Assembly (NCBI GenBank): GCA_017644185.1
Contig: JAEPMA010000006.1
Location: 1 to 64,000, forward strand
DNA length: 64,000 nucleotides
Direction of reading: 5' to 3'
Origin: Rhodospirillales bacterium
GTDB taxonomy: Bacteria > Pseudomonadota > Alphaproteobacteria > Rhodospirillales > Casp-alpha2
The translations under genes were made by a program, and so were the position numbers. Shown in pieces: positions 17,252-24,939 of the stretch. Positions within the stretch are counted from its first letter, which is position 1. The number at the start of each line of letters is the position of its first letter. The notes beneath the pieces were generated by a model, which worked only from the letters and a program-made list of their open reading frames with translations, did no database searches and was not told the origin of the DNA.

Positions 17252-18199
17252 ATGAAGCGACTCAGTATTGCAGCTATTTTGACCCTGGCGGTCGCGGTGC
17301 TTTTTGCGGCACCGGCGAGCGCCTGGGAGCCCACCAAACCGATCAAGATCTACGTCGGCTTCTCGCCGGGTGGCGGCACCGACATCGTCGCCCGCACGCT
17401 CGTCGCGGCCAGCCAGGAATTCTTCCCGGTGCCGTTGGTCGTCGTCAACAAGCCGGGCGCCGGTGGCACCATCGCCGCCGACTTTGTCTCCAAACAGGAA
17501 GGCGACGGGTATTCGCTCCTGGTGGCGGGCGGCAGCGAAAGCACGTCCGTGCCGAACCACCGCGAAGTGTCCTACAGCCTCGATAACTTCCGCGGCGTGC
17601 TGCGGAACATCCGCGCCCGGATCATCCTCGTCAGCAAGGCCGGTAGCGACATCAAGACCATTGACGATCTGGTGAAGAAGGCGAAAGCCGAGTCGGGCAA
17701 GCTGGCCTACGCGTCCAGCGGCGCCGGGACCCTCTATCATTCGACCATGCTGCTGTTCACGAAAGCGGCCGGGATCGACATGAAGCACGTCCCCTATAAG
17801 GGCGGTTCGCCCGCCATGGCGGCGTTGCTTGGTGGTCACGTCGACATCACCCTCGCGGCACCCGAAGAAGCGCAGGCCCAGGTCGAAGCCGGTCAGGTCA
17901 ATCTGTTGGGTCTGACGTCGACGGAACGCACCGATCTGTTCCCGGACGTGCCGACCCTGAAAGAGCTGGGCTACGACGTCTATCTGGAAAACCAGAAGGG
18001 TATCGTCGGCCCCGCCTCGATGCCGGACGATGTGTACCAGTACCTGCACGACAAGTTCAAAATGGGTATGGACACGAAGGTCTGGCAGAAGATGGCCGGC
18101 AAGCTGAAGCTTGAAACGTCCTATCTGAACGGCCCTGACTTCAAAGATGCCATGGGTACGATGTCGAAGACCATCGGCGATGCGGTCAAAGGCCTCTAA
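17252..18199 (+). CDS. tctC: Tripartite tricarboxylate transporter substrate-binding protein (TctC family)
   Basis: The protein has 315 residues with a signal peptide (about 1-24, cut after ASA) and the Bug/TctC fold. The loops GFSPGGGTDIVAR and VNKPGAGGTIAADFV, the AYASSGAGT segment and the GLTSTERTDLFPDVPTL stretch are characteristic. It captures a carboxylate in the periplasm and hands it to TctB-TctA. A strong AGGAGGAA precedes the ATG. It heads a tctC-tctB-tctA series spaced 45 and 8 bp. The GntR gene just upstream is the likely regulator. The ligand cannot be read from sequence; Bug proteins bind di- and tricarboxylates, aromatics and others. Confidence 0.9.
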   Translation: MKRLSIAAILTLAVAVLFAAPASAWEPTKPIKIYVGFSPGGGTDIVARTLVAASQEFFPVPLVVVNKPGAGGTIAADFVSKQEGDGYSLLVAGGSESTSVPNHREVSYSLDNFRGVLRNIRARIILVSKAGSDIKTIDDLVKKAKAESGKLAYASSGAGTLYHSTMLLFTKAAGIDMKHVPYKGGSPAMAALLGGHVDITLAAPEEAQAQVEAGQVNLLGLTSTERTDLFPDVPTLKELGYDVYLENQKGIVGPASMPDDVYQYLHDKFKMGMDTKVWQKMAGKLKLETSYLNGPDFKDAMGTMSKTIGDAVKGL

Positions 18200-18244
18200 G
18201 GCTCCGAAGGCCGGCAAGCAACGCGTTAGGGGAGAACAGCAAAC

Positions 18245-18718
18245 ATGAAAACCGACCGGATTTTCGGATGTGTGTCGGCGTTGCTCGGACTCCTCTTCGT
18301 GTTCTTGGCGGTGCCGTCAATCACTGGTGATTGGCAGCAGGGTGAACAGGCGCGGTACTTCACCGTTGGTCCGCGCCTGTTCCCCTACATTTCCGGCGTG
18401 TTGGTGACCGTGTTCGCGGTCCTGATCGCCCTCAAACCCGACGGTATGAACAGCATCGCCGCGTTTCTGCAGCCGGGCGCGGCAAAGAGGGCGTTATTCG
18501 CCATCGTGCTTGCGTTCGTCTACGTCGCGCTGCTGGAGCCACTCGGCTTCATCATCGCGAGCGTGCTGGTGCTGTTCGCGTTTTTCATCGGTTTCGGCGA
18601 GCGCCGCTGGAAGCTGATCGTGCCGATCGCCGTAATCGTGCCGATTGCCGTTTCCGCGATGTTCTCGGGCTTTTTCAAGGTCCAGCTGCCGCCCGGGCTG
18701 TTCGCGATTTCGTTCTAG
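18245..18718 (+). CDS. tctB: Tripartite tricarboxylate transporter small subunit TctB
   Basis: The protein has 157 residues with four hydrophobic helices (about 10-26, 45-60, 80-105 and 115-140), the expected size and topology for TctB. The YFTVGPRLFPYISG segment before the second helix is typical of the family. It works with TctA in the inner membrane, driven by an ion gradient. GGGGAGAA lies ahead of the ATG, and tctA begins 8 bp after its stop, suggesting translational coupling. Confidence 0.88.
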   Translation: MKTDRIFGCVSALLGLLFVFLAVPSITGDWQQGEQARYFTVGPRLFPYISGVLVTVFAVLIALKPDGMNSIAAFLQPGAAKRALFAIVLAFVYVALLEPLGFIIASVLVLFAFFIGFGERRWKLIVPIAVIVPIAVSAMFSGFFKVQLPPGLFAISF

Positions 18719-18726
18719 GTTGAACC

Positions 18727-20232
18727 ATGGATTTATTTATTAGCGCCGCCAGTGAAGTCTTTGCGCCGGCCAATCTGCTGATCCTTCTGGCATCGACGGT
18801 GATTGGAATCGTCATCGGCGCCATTCCCGGTCTGACGGTGACCATGGCGGTCGCGCTTGCGGTGCCGCTGACGATCTGGATGGAAACCACGCCCGCGATG
18901 CTGATGCTGCTCGGGCTCTATGGGTCAGGGATTTACGGGGGCAGCATCTCGGCGTGTCTGTTGAACGCGCCGGGGACGCCCGCATCGGCGGCGACCGCGC
19001 TTGACGGTTACGAACTTGGTAAGCAGGGGAAGGCTTTAAAGGCGCTCAAGGTCGCGCTCTGGGCATCGGTTTACGGTGGGTTGTTCTCGATCGTGCTTCT
19101 TGTTTTGATCGCGCCGCAATTGGCGCAGGTCGCGCTCAAGTTCGGGCCGGCGGAAATCACGTGTCTGCTGATCTTCGCCCTCACGGTGGTTTCCGTCCTG
19201 TCGGGCGATTCGATCATGAAGGGGTTGTTCGCGGCCGCGCTTGGGATGCTGCTCGCGACCATCGGCGCGGACCCGATGCTGATGATTCCCAGATTCACGT
19301 TCGGGGTGGACGAACTATTCGACGGGCTTGCCTATATCCCGCTTTTGATTGGTTTGTTCGCCATCGCCGAGATGTTCGCCCAATCCGAACAGTCTTTCCG
19401 TTTCGGGGCGACGATCCTGAGTATCAAGGACGGCGAACGCGACGAGAACCGGATTTACGCCGAGGACGTGAAGAAGTGCGCGATCCCGGTGATCCGATCG
19501 GGGTTCTTCGGTGCGTTTATCGGGATGCTGCCGGGCTTGGGCGCCGCCGTCGCTTCGTTCGTCGGATATGCGGAAACCAAGCGCGCCTCGAAAGAGCCCG
19601 AGAAGTTCGGTAAAGGCGCCATTGAGGGGGTTGCCGCATCCGAGTCCGCCAACAACGCGGTCACCGGATCGGCGATGATCCCGATGCTGGCGCTCGCCAT
19701 TCCGGGTGACCCACCGACAGCGATCCTGTTGAGCGCGCTGATGATTCAGGGCGTGACCGTGGGGCCGCTGATCTTCGCCAACAACCCGGACGTGGTCTAC
19801 ATGATCTACGTCGCGTTGTTCATGGCTCTCGTCGCGACTGCGGGGGTGGCGGCGATGTTCATGAAGCCGATCTCGCATGTCCTCCGGGTGCCGAAGGTCT
19901 TTCTCTATCCGATCATCCTCTCTATGTGCGTGGCGGGCAGCTATGCGATCCGCTTCAACGTGTTCGATGTGTTCGTGATGTTGGGTGCGGGTGTACTCGG
20001 TTACGTCATGCGGATATTCGGCGTGCCGGTCGCGCCGTTGTTGATCGCCTTCATCCTGACGCGCCCGTTCGAGGAATCGCTGCGTCAGGCTTTAATCCGT
20101 TCCGAGGGAAGTCTCATGGTCTTCCTCGAGCATCCCATTGCCCTGTTCTTCCTGATCCTGGCCGTTGCCGCCGTCGCCTTCACGGTGTGGCGCGAACACA
20201 AGACCGGCCACCGCATCGGCGAGCAGGGCTGA
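18727..20232 (+). CDS. tctA: Tripartite tricarboxylate transporter large subunit TctA
   Basis: The protein has 501 residues with about a dozen membrane helices. The TctA signatures are clear: GAIPGLTVTMAVALAVPLT near residue 36, YGSGIYGGSISACLLNAPGTP, and a second copy-like GMLPGLGAAVASFVGYAETK followed by ESANNAVTGSAMIPMLALAI. These conserved glycine-proline loops form the substrate path. The length is standard for the family. It starts 8 bp after tctB and is followed 27 bp later by a hydroxyacid dehydrogenase gene, so transport and catabolism are probably in one transcript. Confidence 0.92.
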   Translation: MDLFISAASEVFAPANLLILLASTVIGIVIGAIPGLTVTMAVALAVPLTIWMETTPAMLMLLGLYGSGIYGGSISACLLNAPGTPASAATALDGYELGKQGKALKALKVALWASVYGGLFSIVLLVLIAPQLAQVALKFGPAEITCLLIFALTVVSVLSGDSIMKGLFAAALGMLLATIGADPMLMIPRFTFGVDELFDGLAYIPLLIGLFAIAEMFAQSEQSFRFGATILSIKDGERDENRIYAEDVKKCAIPVIRSGFFGAFIGMLPGLGAAVASFVGYAETKRASKEPEKFGKGAIEGVAASESANNAVTGSAMIPMLALAIPGDPPTAILLSALMIQGVTVGPLIFANNPDVVYMIYVALFMALVATAGVAAMFMKPISHVLRVPKVFLYPIILSMCVAGSYAIRFNVFDVFVMLGAGVLGYVMRIFGVPVAPLLIAFILTRPFEESLRQALIRSEGSLMVFLEHPIALFFLILAVAAVAFTVWREHKTGHRIGEQG

Positions 20233-20259
20233 ACCAACCCCAGAGATTGGAGAGTTATC

Positions 20260-21162
20260 GTGCCATCCAGTGCCAGTAATACCGAAGTCGGCTTCATCGG
20301 GCTTGGCGTCATGGGCAAGTCCATGGCCCGCAACCTGCTCAAGGCCGGATTTTCGCTGACCGTACACAATCGCTCGCAGGGCAAGGTCGACGAGCTTGTC
20401 GGCGAGGGCGCCAAGGACGGCGGCTCACCCGCCGGTGTCGCAAAAGTGTGCGACGTGATCTTCATGTGCCTGCCGGACACCCCCGACGTCGACAAGATCC
20501 TGTTCGGCGAGAACGGTGTGATCGAGGGTATTCACGAGGGCGCCGTCATCGTCGACTGTTCGACCATTTCCGCGACCGAAACCCAGGCATTCGCCGAGAA
20601 ATTGAAAGCGAAAGGCGTCGACATGGTCGACAGCCCCGTCAGCGGCGGGCCGGGCGGTGCGGAAAAAGGCACGCTTTCGTGCATGCTGGGCGGCGACGCC
20701 GATGTGATTAAGCGGGTGCAGCCGATGTTGGACGCGATCGGCGAGAAGTTCGTGCACGCCGGGCCGACGGGCGCCGGTCAGCTCGTCAAATCCTGCAATC
20801 AGCTGGTGATTTCGGCGACCATGATGGGCGTGTCCGAGGCCGTCGCGCTCTGCAAGAAACTGAACATCGACCCGAACGCGATGCGCGAAGCCTTATTGGG
20901 GGGATCGGCGCAGAGCTTCGTCCTTCAGAACCATGGGAAGAGGTTGATCGACGAGACGCTCGATCCCGGTTTCAGGGCCGAACTGATGCTGAAGGATATG
21001 AAGCTCGCCATGAATACCGGCCGCGACGCGGGAGTGTTCGTGCCGGCGACGGCTTTGGCGGTGCAGATGCTGACGGCGCTTTGCCAGACGGGCCGTAACG
21101 GTCTGGACAGTGCCGCGCTGGGTCTCGTGTTCCAGGAAATGTCGGGTGTGAAGGACGCGTGA
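20260..21162 (+). CDS. NAD(P)-dependent beta-hydroxyacid dehydrogenase (GarR/3-hydroxyisobutyrate dehydrogenase family)
   Basis: The protein has 300 residues from a GTG start with TTGGAGAG ahead. The N-terminal Rossmann motif GFIGLGVMGKSMARNL, the substrate loop DSPVSGGPGGAEKGTLSCM and the catalytic-lysine region GAGQLVKSCNQ are all typical of the family, which includes tartronate semialdehyde reductase (GarR/GlxR) and 3-hydroxyisobutyrate dehydrogenase. It reversibly oxidises a beta-hydroxyacid in the cytoplasm. The 27-bp spacing from tctA suggests it acts on a product of the imported acid. Together with the downstream aldolase, a glycerate or tartronate semialdehyde route is plausible but unproved. 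Confidence 0.88.
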   Translation: MPSSASNTEVGFIGLGVMGKSMARNLLKAGFSLTVHNRSQGKVDELVGEGAKDGGSPAGVAKVCDVIFMCLPDTPDVDKILFGENGVIEGIHEGAVIVDCSTISATETQAFAEKLKAKGVDMVDSPVSGGPGGAEKGTLSCMLGGDADVIKRVQPMLDAIGEKFVHAGPTGAGQLVKSCNQLVISATMMGVSEAVALCKKLNIDPNAMREALLGGSAQSFVLQNHGKRLIDETLDPGFRAELMLKDMKLAMNTGRDAGVFVPATALAVQMLTALCQTGRNGLDSAALGLVFQEMSGVKDA

Positions 21163-21168
21163 CGCGGC

Positions 21169-21987
21169 TTAAAAACCGTACAGGCGGGCCGGATTTTCCA
21201 CCGCGACGTTCGGCCAGTCTTCACCGCACCACGATCTGACGAGCGTCAACAGTTTTTCGTCGTCGGGCTTTTCGTCCGGCCCAAGGCTCGGATGCGGCCA
21301 GTTACTGCCCCAAAGAAGACGATCCGGGGCAACGTCACGAAGTTGTCTAACCCTCTCGGGGCCGCTGCCCGCGGTCTCGAAATCGGGTGCGATGTAATAG
21401 GGCGCGGAAAGCTTGAGCCAGATATGAGAACGACCGAGCAGACGGAGCAGGCACTGGAACGCGGGGTGATCGACGCCCGCGCCCTCCGGCATGCGTCCGA
21501 AGTGATCGATCACCACGTCGCAGGGAAGACGGCTGAGCCGCTCTTCGATTTCGGGAAGCTCGTCGCCCGCGGTCTGTACGATCACGTGCCAGCCCATGTC
21601 GGCGATATATTTCGCCACAGGTTCGAGGTCCGAAATCGGCAAACAACCCTTGGCGAGACTGTGAAACCGGACGCCCCTGACGCCGGCATCGTTAAGTTTC
21701 CTCAAATCCGATTTGATCGCCTCCACGCCGACAATCGCGACACCGCGCGCGTTGCCGTCATCGCGCGCGAGGGCATCGAAAAGACACGCGTGGTCGCGGC
21801 CGTACCCGCTCGGCTGCACGTAAACGGTCTTTGTGATCCCGAGACGCGCGCGAAGCTTCATGTAGTCGTCGAACGTCGCACCGGGCTCGAGCCCGCTCGA
21901 CGGGAACCGGTCCGCAGGTCCGTAAACATGCATATGCGTGTCGCAGATGCCGCTCAAAGGCCGGTCCGATGCATTGCCGTCATTCAT
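21169..21987 (-). CDS. Amidohydrolase family protein (2-pyrone-4,6-dicarboxylate lactonase-like)
   Basis: The protein has 272 residues in the amidohydrolase-2 group. Metal or active-site elements are the N-terminal CDTHMHVYG (H-x-H), the VIDHFGRMPEG histidine segment and the C-terminal LLWGSNWPHP aspartate/tryptophan region. PDC lactonase (LigI) and D-galactarolactone isomerase belong to this group, both opening or moving sugar- or aromatic-derived lactones. It converges on the dehydrogenase (6-bp gap) and is divergent from the aldolase gene by only 30 bp. No good ribosome site precedes the ATG at 21987, so the start is tentative. Confidence 0.8.
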   Translation of the reverse strand: MNDGNASDRPLSGICDTHMHVYGPADRFPSSGLEPGATFDDYMKLRARLGITKTVYVQPSGYGRDHACLFDALARDDGNARGVAIVGVEAIKSDLRKLNDAGVRGVRFHSLAKGCLPISDLEPVAKYIADMGWHVIVQTAGDELPEIEERLSRLPCDVVIDHFGRMPEGAGVDHPAFQCLLRLLGRSHIWLKLSAPYYIAPDFETAGSGPERVRQLRDVAPDRLLWGSNWPHPSLGPDEKPDDEKLLTLVRSWCGEDWPNVAVENPARLYGF

Positions 21988-22017
21988 TGGAAAAATTCGA
22001 ACCTTAAGGAGAAAGCC

Positions 22018-22812
22018 ATGCCCGTGATTGAAAACGCGATGAAGAAGAAACTGGAGGCGGGAGAGAACGTGTTCTCCTTCAATCTGGTTGTCTCACGATA
22101 TCCGGCGGCGACGTGGATAGGCAAGGAATGCGGCTTCGATTGGTTGTTCATCGACACCGAGCATAACTCGATGGACCTGGACACCGTATCCGCGCTTTGT
22201 CTGTCCGCTTTGCCGCTGGGCATTACGCCCATCGTGCGCGTGCCGGGACACGAGCACTTTCACGCCACCCGCGCCCTCGATGCGGGGGCGATGGGTGTCG
22301 TGGTGCCGCACGTCGATACACCCGAACAGGCGCGTCAGGTGGTCGAGAACTGCAAGTTCCCGCCGCTTGGCATGCGCTCGCTGACGGCGCCGGTGCCGCA
22401 GCTCGGCTTCGAGGGGATGTCGGCGAAGGATGCGCTCCCGGTGCTCAACGACAACACCTTCATCATCGTCATGGTCGAAACGCCGGAAGCCATCGAAAAC
22501 GTCGACGCCATTGCGGCCGTCGAAGGGATCGATTGCGTATTGGTCGGATCGAACGACCTGGCGGCGACGATGGGGGTTCCGGGCGAGGTCGGTCACGACC
22601 GGGTGGTCGAGGCGTATGCGAAGGTCATCGCGGCTTGTGAGAAGCACGGAAAATATCCGGGTATGGGCGGCATCTACGATCATGCGATCATGGAGAAGTA
22701 TATCAAAATGGGTGCCCGCGTCTGTCAGGGGGGCGGCGACACCGCATTTATGATCGCGGGTGGGAAGGAACGGATGAAGTTCCTCAACACCCTTAAGAAA
22801 TCCCAGAAATAA
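22018..22812 (+). CDS. HpcH/HpaI-type class II aldolase
   Basis: The protein has 264 residues from the ATG at 22018, which follows AAGGAGAAA by an ideal distance. HpcH/HpaI signatures are present: FDWLFIDTEHNSMDL, with acid and histidine of the active site, PIVRVPGH, DAGAMGVVVPHVDTPEQA, and METAL-ligand Glu in VMVETPEAIENVD followed by VLVGSNDLAATMG. The family cleaves 2-keto-3-deoxy acids to pyruvate and an aldehyde with a divalent metal. That fits the product of the MR/MLE dehydratase class and the neighbouring semialdehyde reductase-like enzyme. It was probably recruited for sugar-acid or aromatic breakdown. Confidence 0.9.
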   Translation: MPVIENAMKKKLEAGENVFSFNLVVSRYPAATWIGKECGFDWLFIDTEHNSMDLDTVSALCLSALPLGITPIVRVPGHEHFHATRALDAGAMGVVVPHVDTPEQARQVVENCKFPPLGMRSLTAPVPQLGFEGMSAKDALPVLNDNTFIIVMVETPEAIENVDAIAAVEGIDCVLVGSNDLAATMGVPGEVGHDRVVEAYAKVIAACEKHGKYPGMGGIYDHAIMEKYIKMGARVCQGGGDTAFMIAGGKERMKFLNTLKKSQK

Positions 22813-22865
22813 ACGACCCTGCAAACTTGCCTGGCCGCCGCCGTTCTCTCTGAGTGCGACGGCGG

Positions 22866-23756
22866 TCAGTTTTCTTCCAGGGTCTGGCGAAGCGCCTCGG
22901 CGAACGCCAAAACATGCCCACTGGCGGGCCGGTTGGCGGCGCGGATCAATCTTAACTCGTATGCGACTTTCGGTTCGAACGGGACGCGGACGATCCCCTT
23001 ACCCTCATAGGCGCGTGCCGTCACAGGGTCCAGCACCGAAACCCCCATGCCCTTCGCCACCAAGCCACAAATAGAACCGGAATAAGAACTGTCGAAGATG
23101 ACGTCGGGGGTGATGCCTTCCGCTTCGAACGATTTCAGGATGCGTTGTTGCATCAGGCTGTATTCGTTCACCATCAGCATCGCTTCCCCGTCCAGGTCTT
23201 TCGGGCGTATAACCTTCTTCTTCGCCAGTTTGTGATTTTCCGGAACGACGGCGACCACGTGAAGGGTGGGGAGGGGCATGATCTCCACACCCCCTGTCTG
23301 GGGCGGTAATACCGCGACACCGAGATCTGCCTTGTTGGCGGCGACCAGGTCGGTGACTTCGGGCGATGGGCAGCTGTGAAGCGAGACGGTCACGTCCGGC
23401 CAGTTGTTTCTAAACCGCGCGATCGCGTCGGGGATGGCGAAGAACGAGGGGGCGAGGGAGGCGGCGATGTTAATCCGCCCGCTCCGGTTTCTCTTCAGAT
23501 CGCTCGCGAACAGGGCCACCTGATCGAGACCGTGGAAGCTGCGTTCCACTTCATGATAGAGCGCGGTGGCGTCGGGTGTGGGGGCAATCGACGTGCCCTC
23601 GCGCACGAAAAGCGGCAGACCGATCTCCGCCTCCAAATCCCTTATCAGGCGGCTGACGGCGGGCTGGGTGATGTTCATCAAATTCCCGGCCGCGGTCATC
23701 CCACCCGTCCGGTAGACGGCGCGAAAAGCTTCGATCTGGCGCAGATTGAGGCGCAT
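22866..23756 (-). CDS. LysR-family transcriptional regulator
   Basis: The protein has 296 residues of standard LysR form. The winged helix-turn-helix lies at about 1-60 (MRLNLRQIEAFRAVYRTGGM, NITQPAVSRLIRDLE). The effector domain follows from about 90 (GRINIAASLAPSFFAIPDAI). LysR proteins usually activate a divergent gene on binding a small ligand and repress themselves. Here the divergent gene is the TfdA-like dioxygenase, 103 bp away, with a T-N11-A box between. The effector is unknown; in this setting a substrate or product of the dioxygenase is likely. Confidence 0.92.
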   Translation of the reverse strand: MRLNLRQIEAFRAVYRTGGMTAAGNLMNITQPAVSRLIRDLEAEIGLPLFVREGTSIAPTPDATALYHEVERSFHGLDQVALFASDLKRNRSGRINIAASLAPSFFAIPDAIARFRNNWPDVTVSLHSCPSPEVTDLVAANKADLGVAVLPPQTGGVEIMPLPTLHVVAVVPENHKLAKKKVIRPKDLDGEAMLMVNEYSLMQQRILKSFEAEGITPDVIFDSSYSGSICGLVAKGMGVSVLDPVTARAYEGKGIVRVPFEPKVAYELRLIRAANRPASGHVLAFAEALRQTLEEN

Positions 23757-23771
23757 GCGTTTGTATCAACC

Positions 23772-23802
23772 CATAATATTTAGTTATGAAGACTGCTATA
23801 AT
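23772..23802 (+). promoter_or_regulatory. LysR box plus consensus -10 for the dioxygenase gene
   Basis: CATAATATTTAGTTATG (23772-23788) is an inverted repeat with the LysR T-N11-A core. A perfect TATAAT (23797-23802) lies eight bases later, so the box covers the -35 position, which has no -35 match of its own. That is the arrangement of a LysR-activated promoter. A second interrupted palindrome, CTGAC-CA-GTCAG, lies at 23817-23828. Confidence 0.55.
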
Positions 23803-23859
23803 CCAAATTTGACATTCTGACCAGTCAGGCGTTGAGTCGGGGGTAGGAGGAAACAAAAA

Positions 23860-24750
23860 ATGTCCATCACCGTTACCCCGCTTCATGCGACGTTCGCGGC
23901 GCGCGTCGAAGGCGCCGACCTGACCCAGCCTATCGACGAGGCGACCGCCGATGTATTGCGTGACGCCATCGACACGCATGGTGTTCTGGTCTTTCCGGGT
24001 GAGAAACTGACCGAAGATCAGCAGATCGACTTCGCGAACCTGTTCGGGACGCTCGATGTGCGCAACGGCATCATCCAGACCGGGATCAAGCAGCGCATCA
24101 GCGAGCGCCTTGTCGATATTTCGAACATCGACGACAAGGGCCAACTGCTCGACCGCCAGAACCGCCGCCGCATGGCCAATCTCGGCAATCAGCTTTGGCA
24201 CACCGACGCCTCATTCAAAGCGACGACGGCGAAATACTCTCTGCTCCACGCGCATACCGTTGTCAGCGAAGGGGGTGAAACCCAATACGCCGACATGTGC
24301 GCGGCTTATGATGCGCTGCCCCAGAAGATGAAGGACAAGATCGCGGATCTCGAGGCCGAGCATTCCGTCATCGCGTCGCGCGCATCAATGGGCTTCATGG
24401 ATTTCAGCGACGAGGAACGCGCCGCGCTGCCGCCGCAGGTTCGTCCCCTCGTGCGCGAATTGCCGTCCGGGCGCACGTCGCTCTATCTGGCGTCGCACGC
24501 ATCGCACATTATCGGGTGGCCGATCCCGGAAGGACGGATGTTGATCCGCGATCTGATGGAGCACGCGACCCAGCGCGAGTTCGTCTATACGCATAATTGG
24601 GAAATCGGCGATCTGGTGATGTGGGATAACCGCCGCACCATGCACAGGGCCCGCCCGTTCGACGAGAGCGAAGCCCGCGACATGCGCCGCGCCACCGTGA
24701 TGGACCCGGACTGGCAGGTGTCGCGCCACGAACTGGCGAGCACCGGCTGA
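23860..24750 (+). CDS. TauD/TfdA-family Fe(II)/2-oxoglutarate dioxygenase
   Basis: The protein has 296 residues. The iron facial triad is complete: H114 and D116 in WHTDASF and H261 in TMHRARPF. T140 and R275/R276 are placed to hold 2-oxoglutarate. Positions nearly coincide with those of TfdA (H114, D116, T141). The family hydroxylates a carbon next to sulfonate, ether or carboxylate groups, releasing CO2 and succinate; TauD frees sulfite from taurine and TfdA cleaves 2,4-D. The substrate here cannot be fixed. AGGAGG lies ahead of the ATG. Expression is probably controlled by the divergent LysR gene. Confidence 0.9.
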   Translation: MSITVTPLHATFAARVEGADLTQPIDEATADVLRDAIDTHGVLVFPGEKLTEDQQIDFANLFGTLDVRNGIIQTGIKQRISERLVDISNIDDKGQLLDRQNRRRMANLGNQLWHTDASFKATTAKYSLLHAHTVVSEGGETQYADMCAAYDALPQKMKDKIADLEAEHSVIASRASMGFMDFSDEERAALPPQVRPLVRELPSGRTSLYLASHASHIIGWPIPEGRMLIRDLMEHATQREFVYTHNWEIGDLVMWDNRRTMHRARPFDESEARDMRRATVMDPDWQVSRHELASTG

Positions 24751-24782
24751 CGTAGCGGAAAGTCATAAGAGACAAGACGATG

Positions 24783-24825
24783 GGCCTGCGGACAGGGGGG
24801 CAAGTGATTTCCCGGTCCGTGGGCC
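24783..24825 (+). other. Long RNA stem between the dioxygenase gene and serC
   Basis: GGCCTGCGGAC (24783-24793) can pair over 11 positions with GTCCGTGGGCC (24815-24825), nine Watson-Crick and two G-U. The loop has GGG and CCC that could extend it. There is no U tract after it. It lies 33 bp after the dioxygenase stop and before the serC promoter, so a 3'-end or processing structure is the simplest reading. Confidence 0.4.
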
Positions 24826-24853
24826 TTCGTCATTCGGCTTCGAAAAATCCCGC

Positions 24854-24881
24854 TTGATATCTCCCGCAATCGCAGTACGTT
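24854..24881 (+). promoter_or_regulatory. Putative serC promoter
   Basis: TTGATA (24854-24859) and TACGTT (24876-24881) are 16 bp apart, a fair match to alphaproteobacterial sigma-70 promoters. The predicted start near 24888 gives a leader of about 52 nt, made up almost entirely of the two hairpins annotated next. Confidence 0.4.
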
Positions 24882-24887
24882 CTCGGT

Positions 24888-24939
24888 GGGCCACGCTTCC
24901 CCAACGAGGCGCGACCTTTCTGAGAGGAAAGGAGATAGC
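24888..24939 (+). ncRNA. serC leader with two hairpins (candidate serC RNA motif)
   Basis: Two consecutive hairpins fill the space before serC: CGCTTC-CCCAAC-GAGGCG (24894-24911, one U-G pair) and CCTTTC-TGAGAG-GAAAGG (24915-24932). The second includes part of the AAAGGAGA ribosome site, so its folding would limit serC translation. The serC RNA motif is a known short conserved structure upstream of serC-serA in alphaproteobacteria, and taxon, position and gene order all fit. Identity to that motif was not tested by covariance search. Confidence 0.6.

Noticed and set aside
21292-22017. Open frame joining onto the HpcH aldolase as a 506-residue protein
   Set aside because: The first 242 codons are antisense to the amidohydrolase gene and have no family likeness; the ATG at 22018 has an ideal ribosome site and gives the standard aldolase length.
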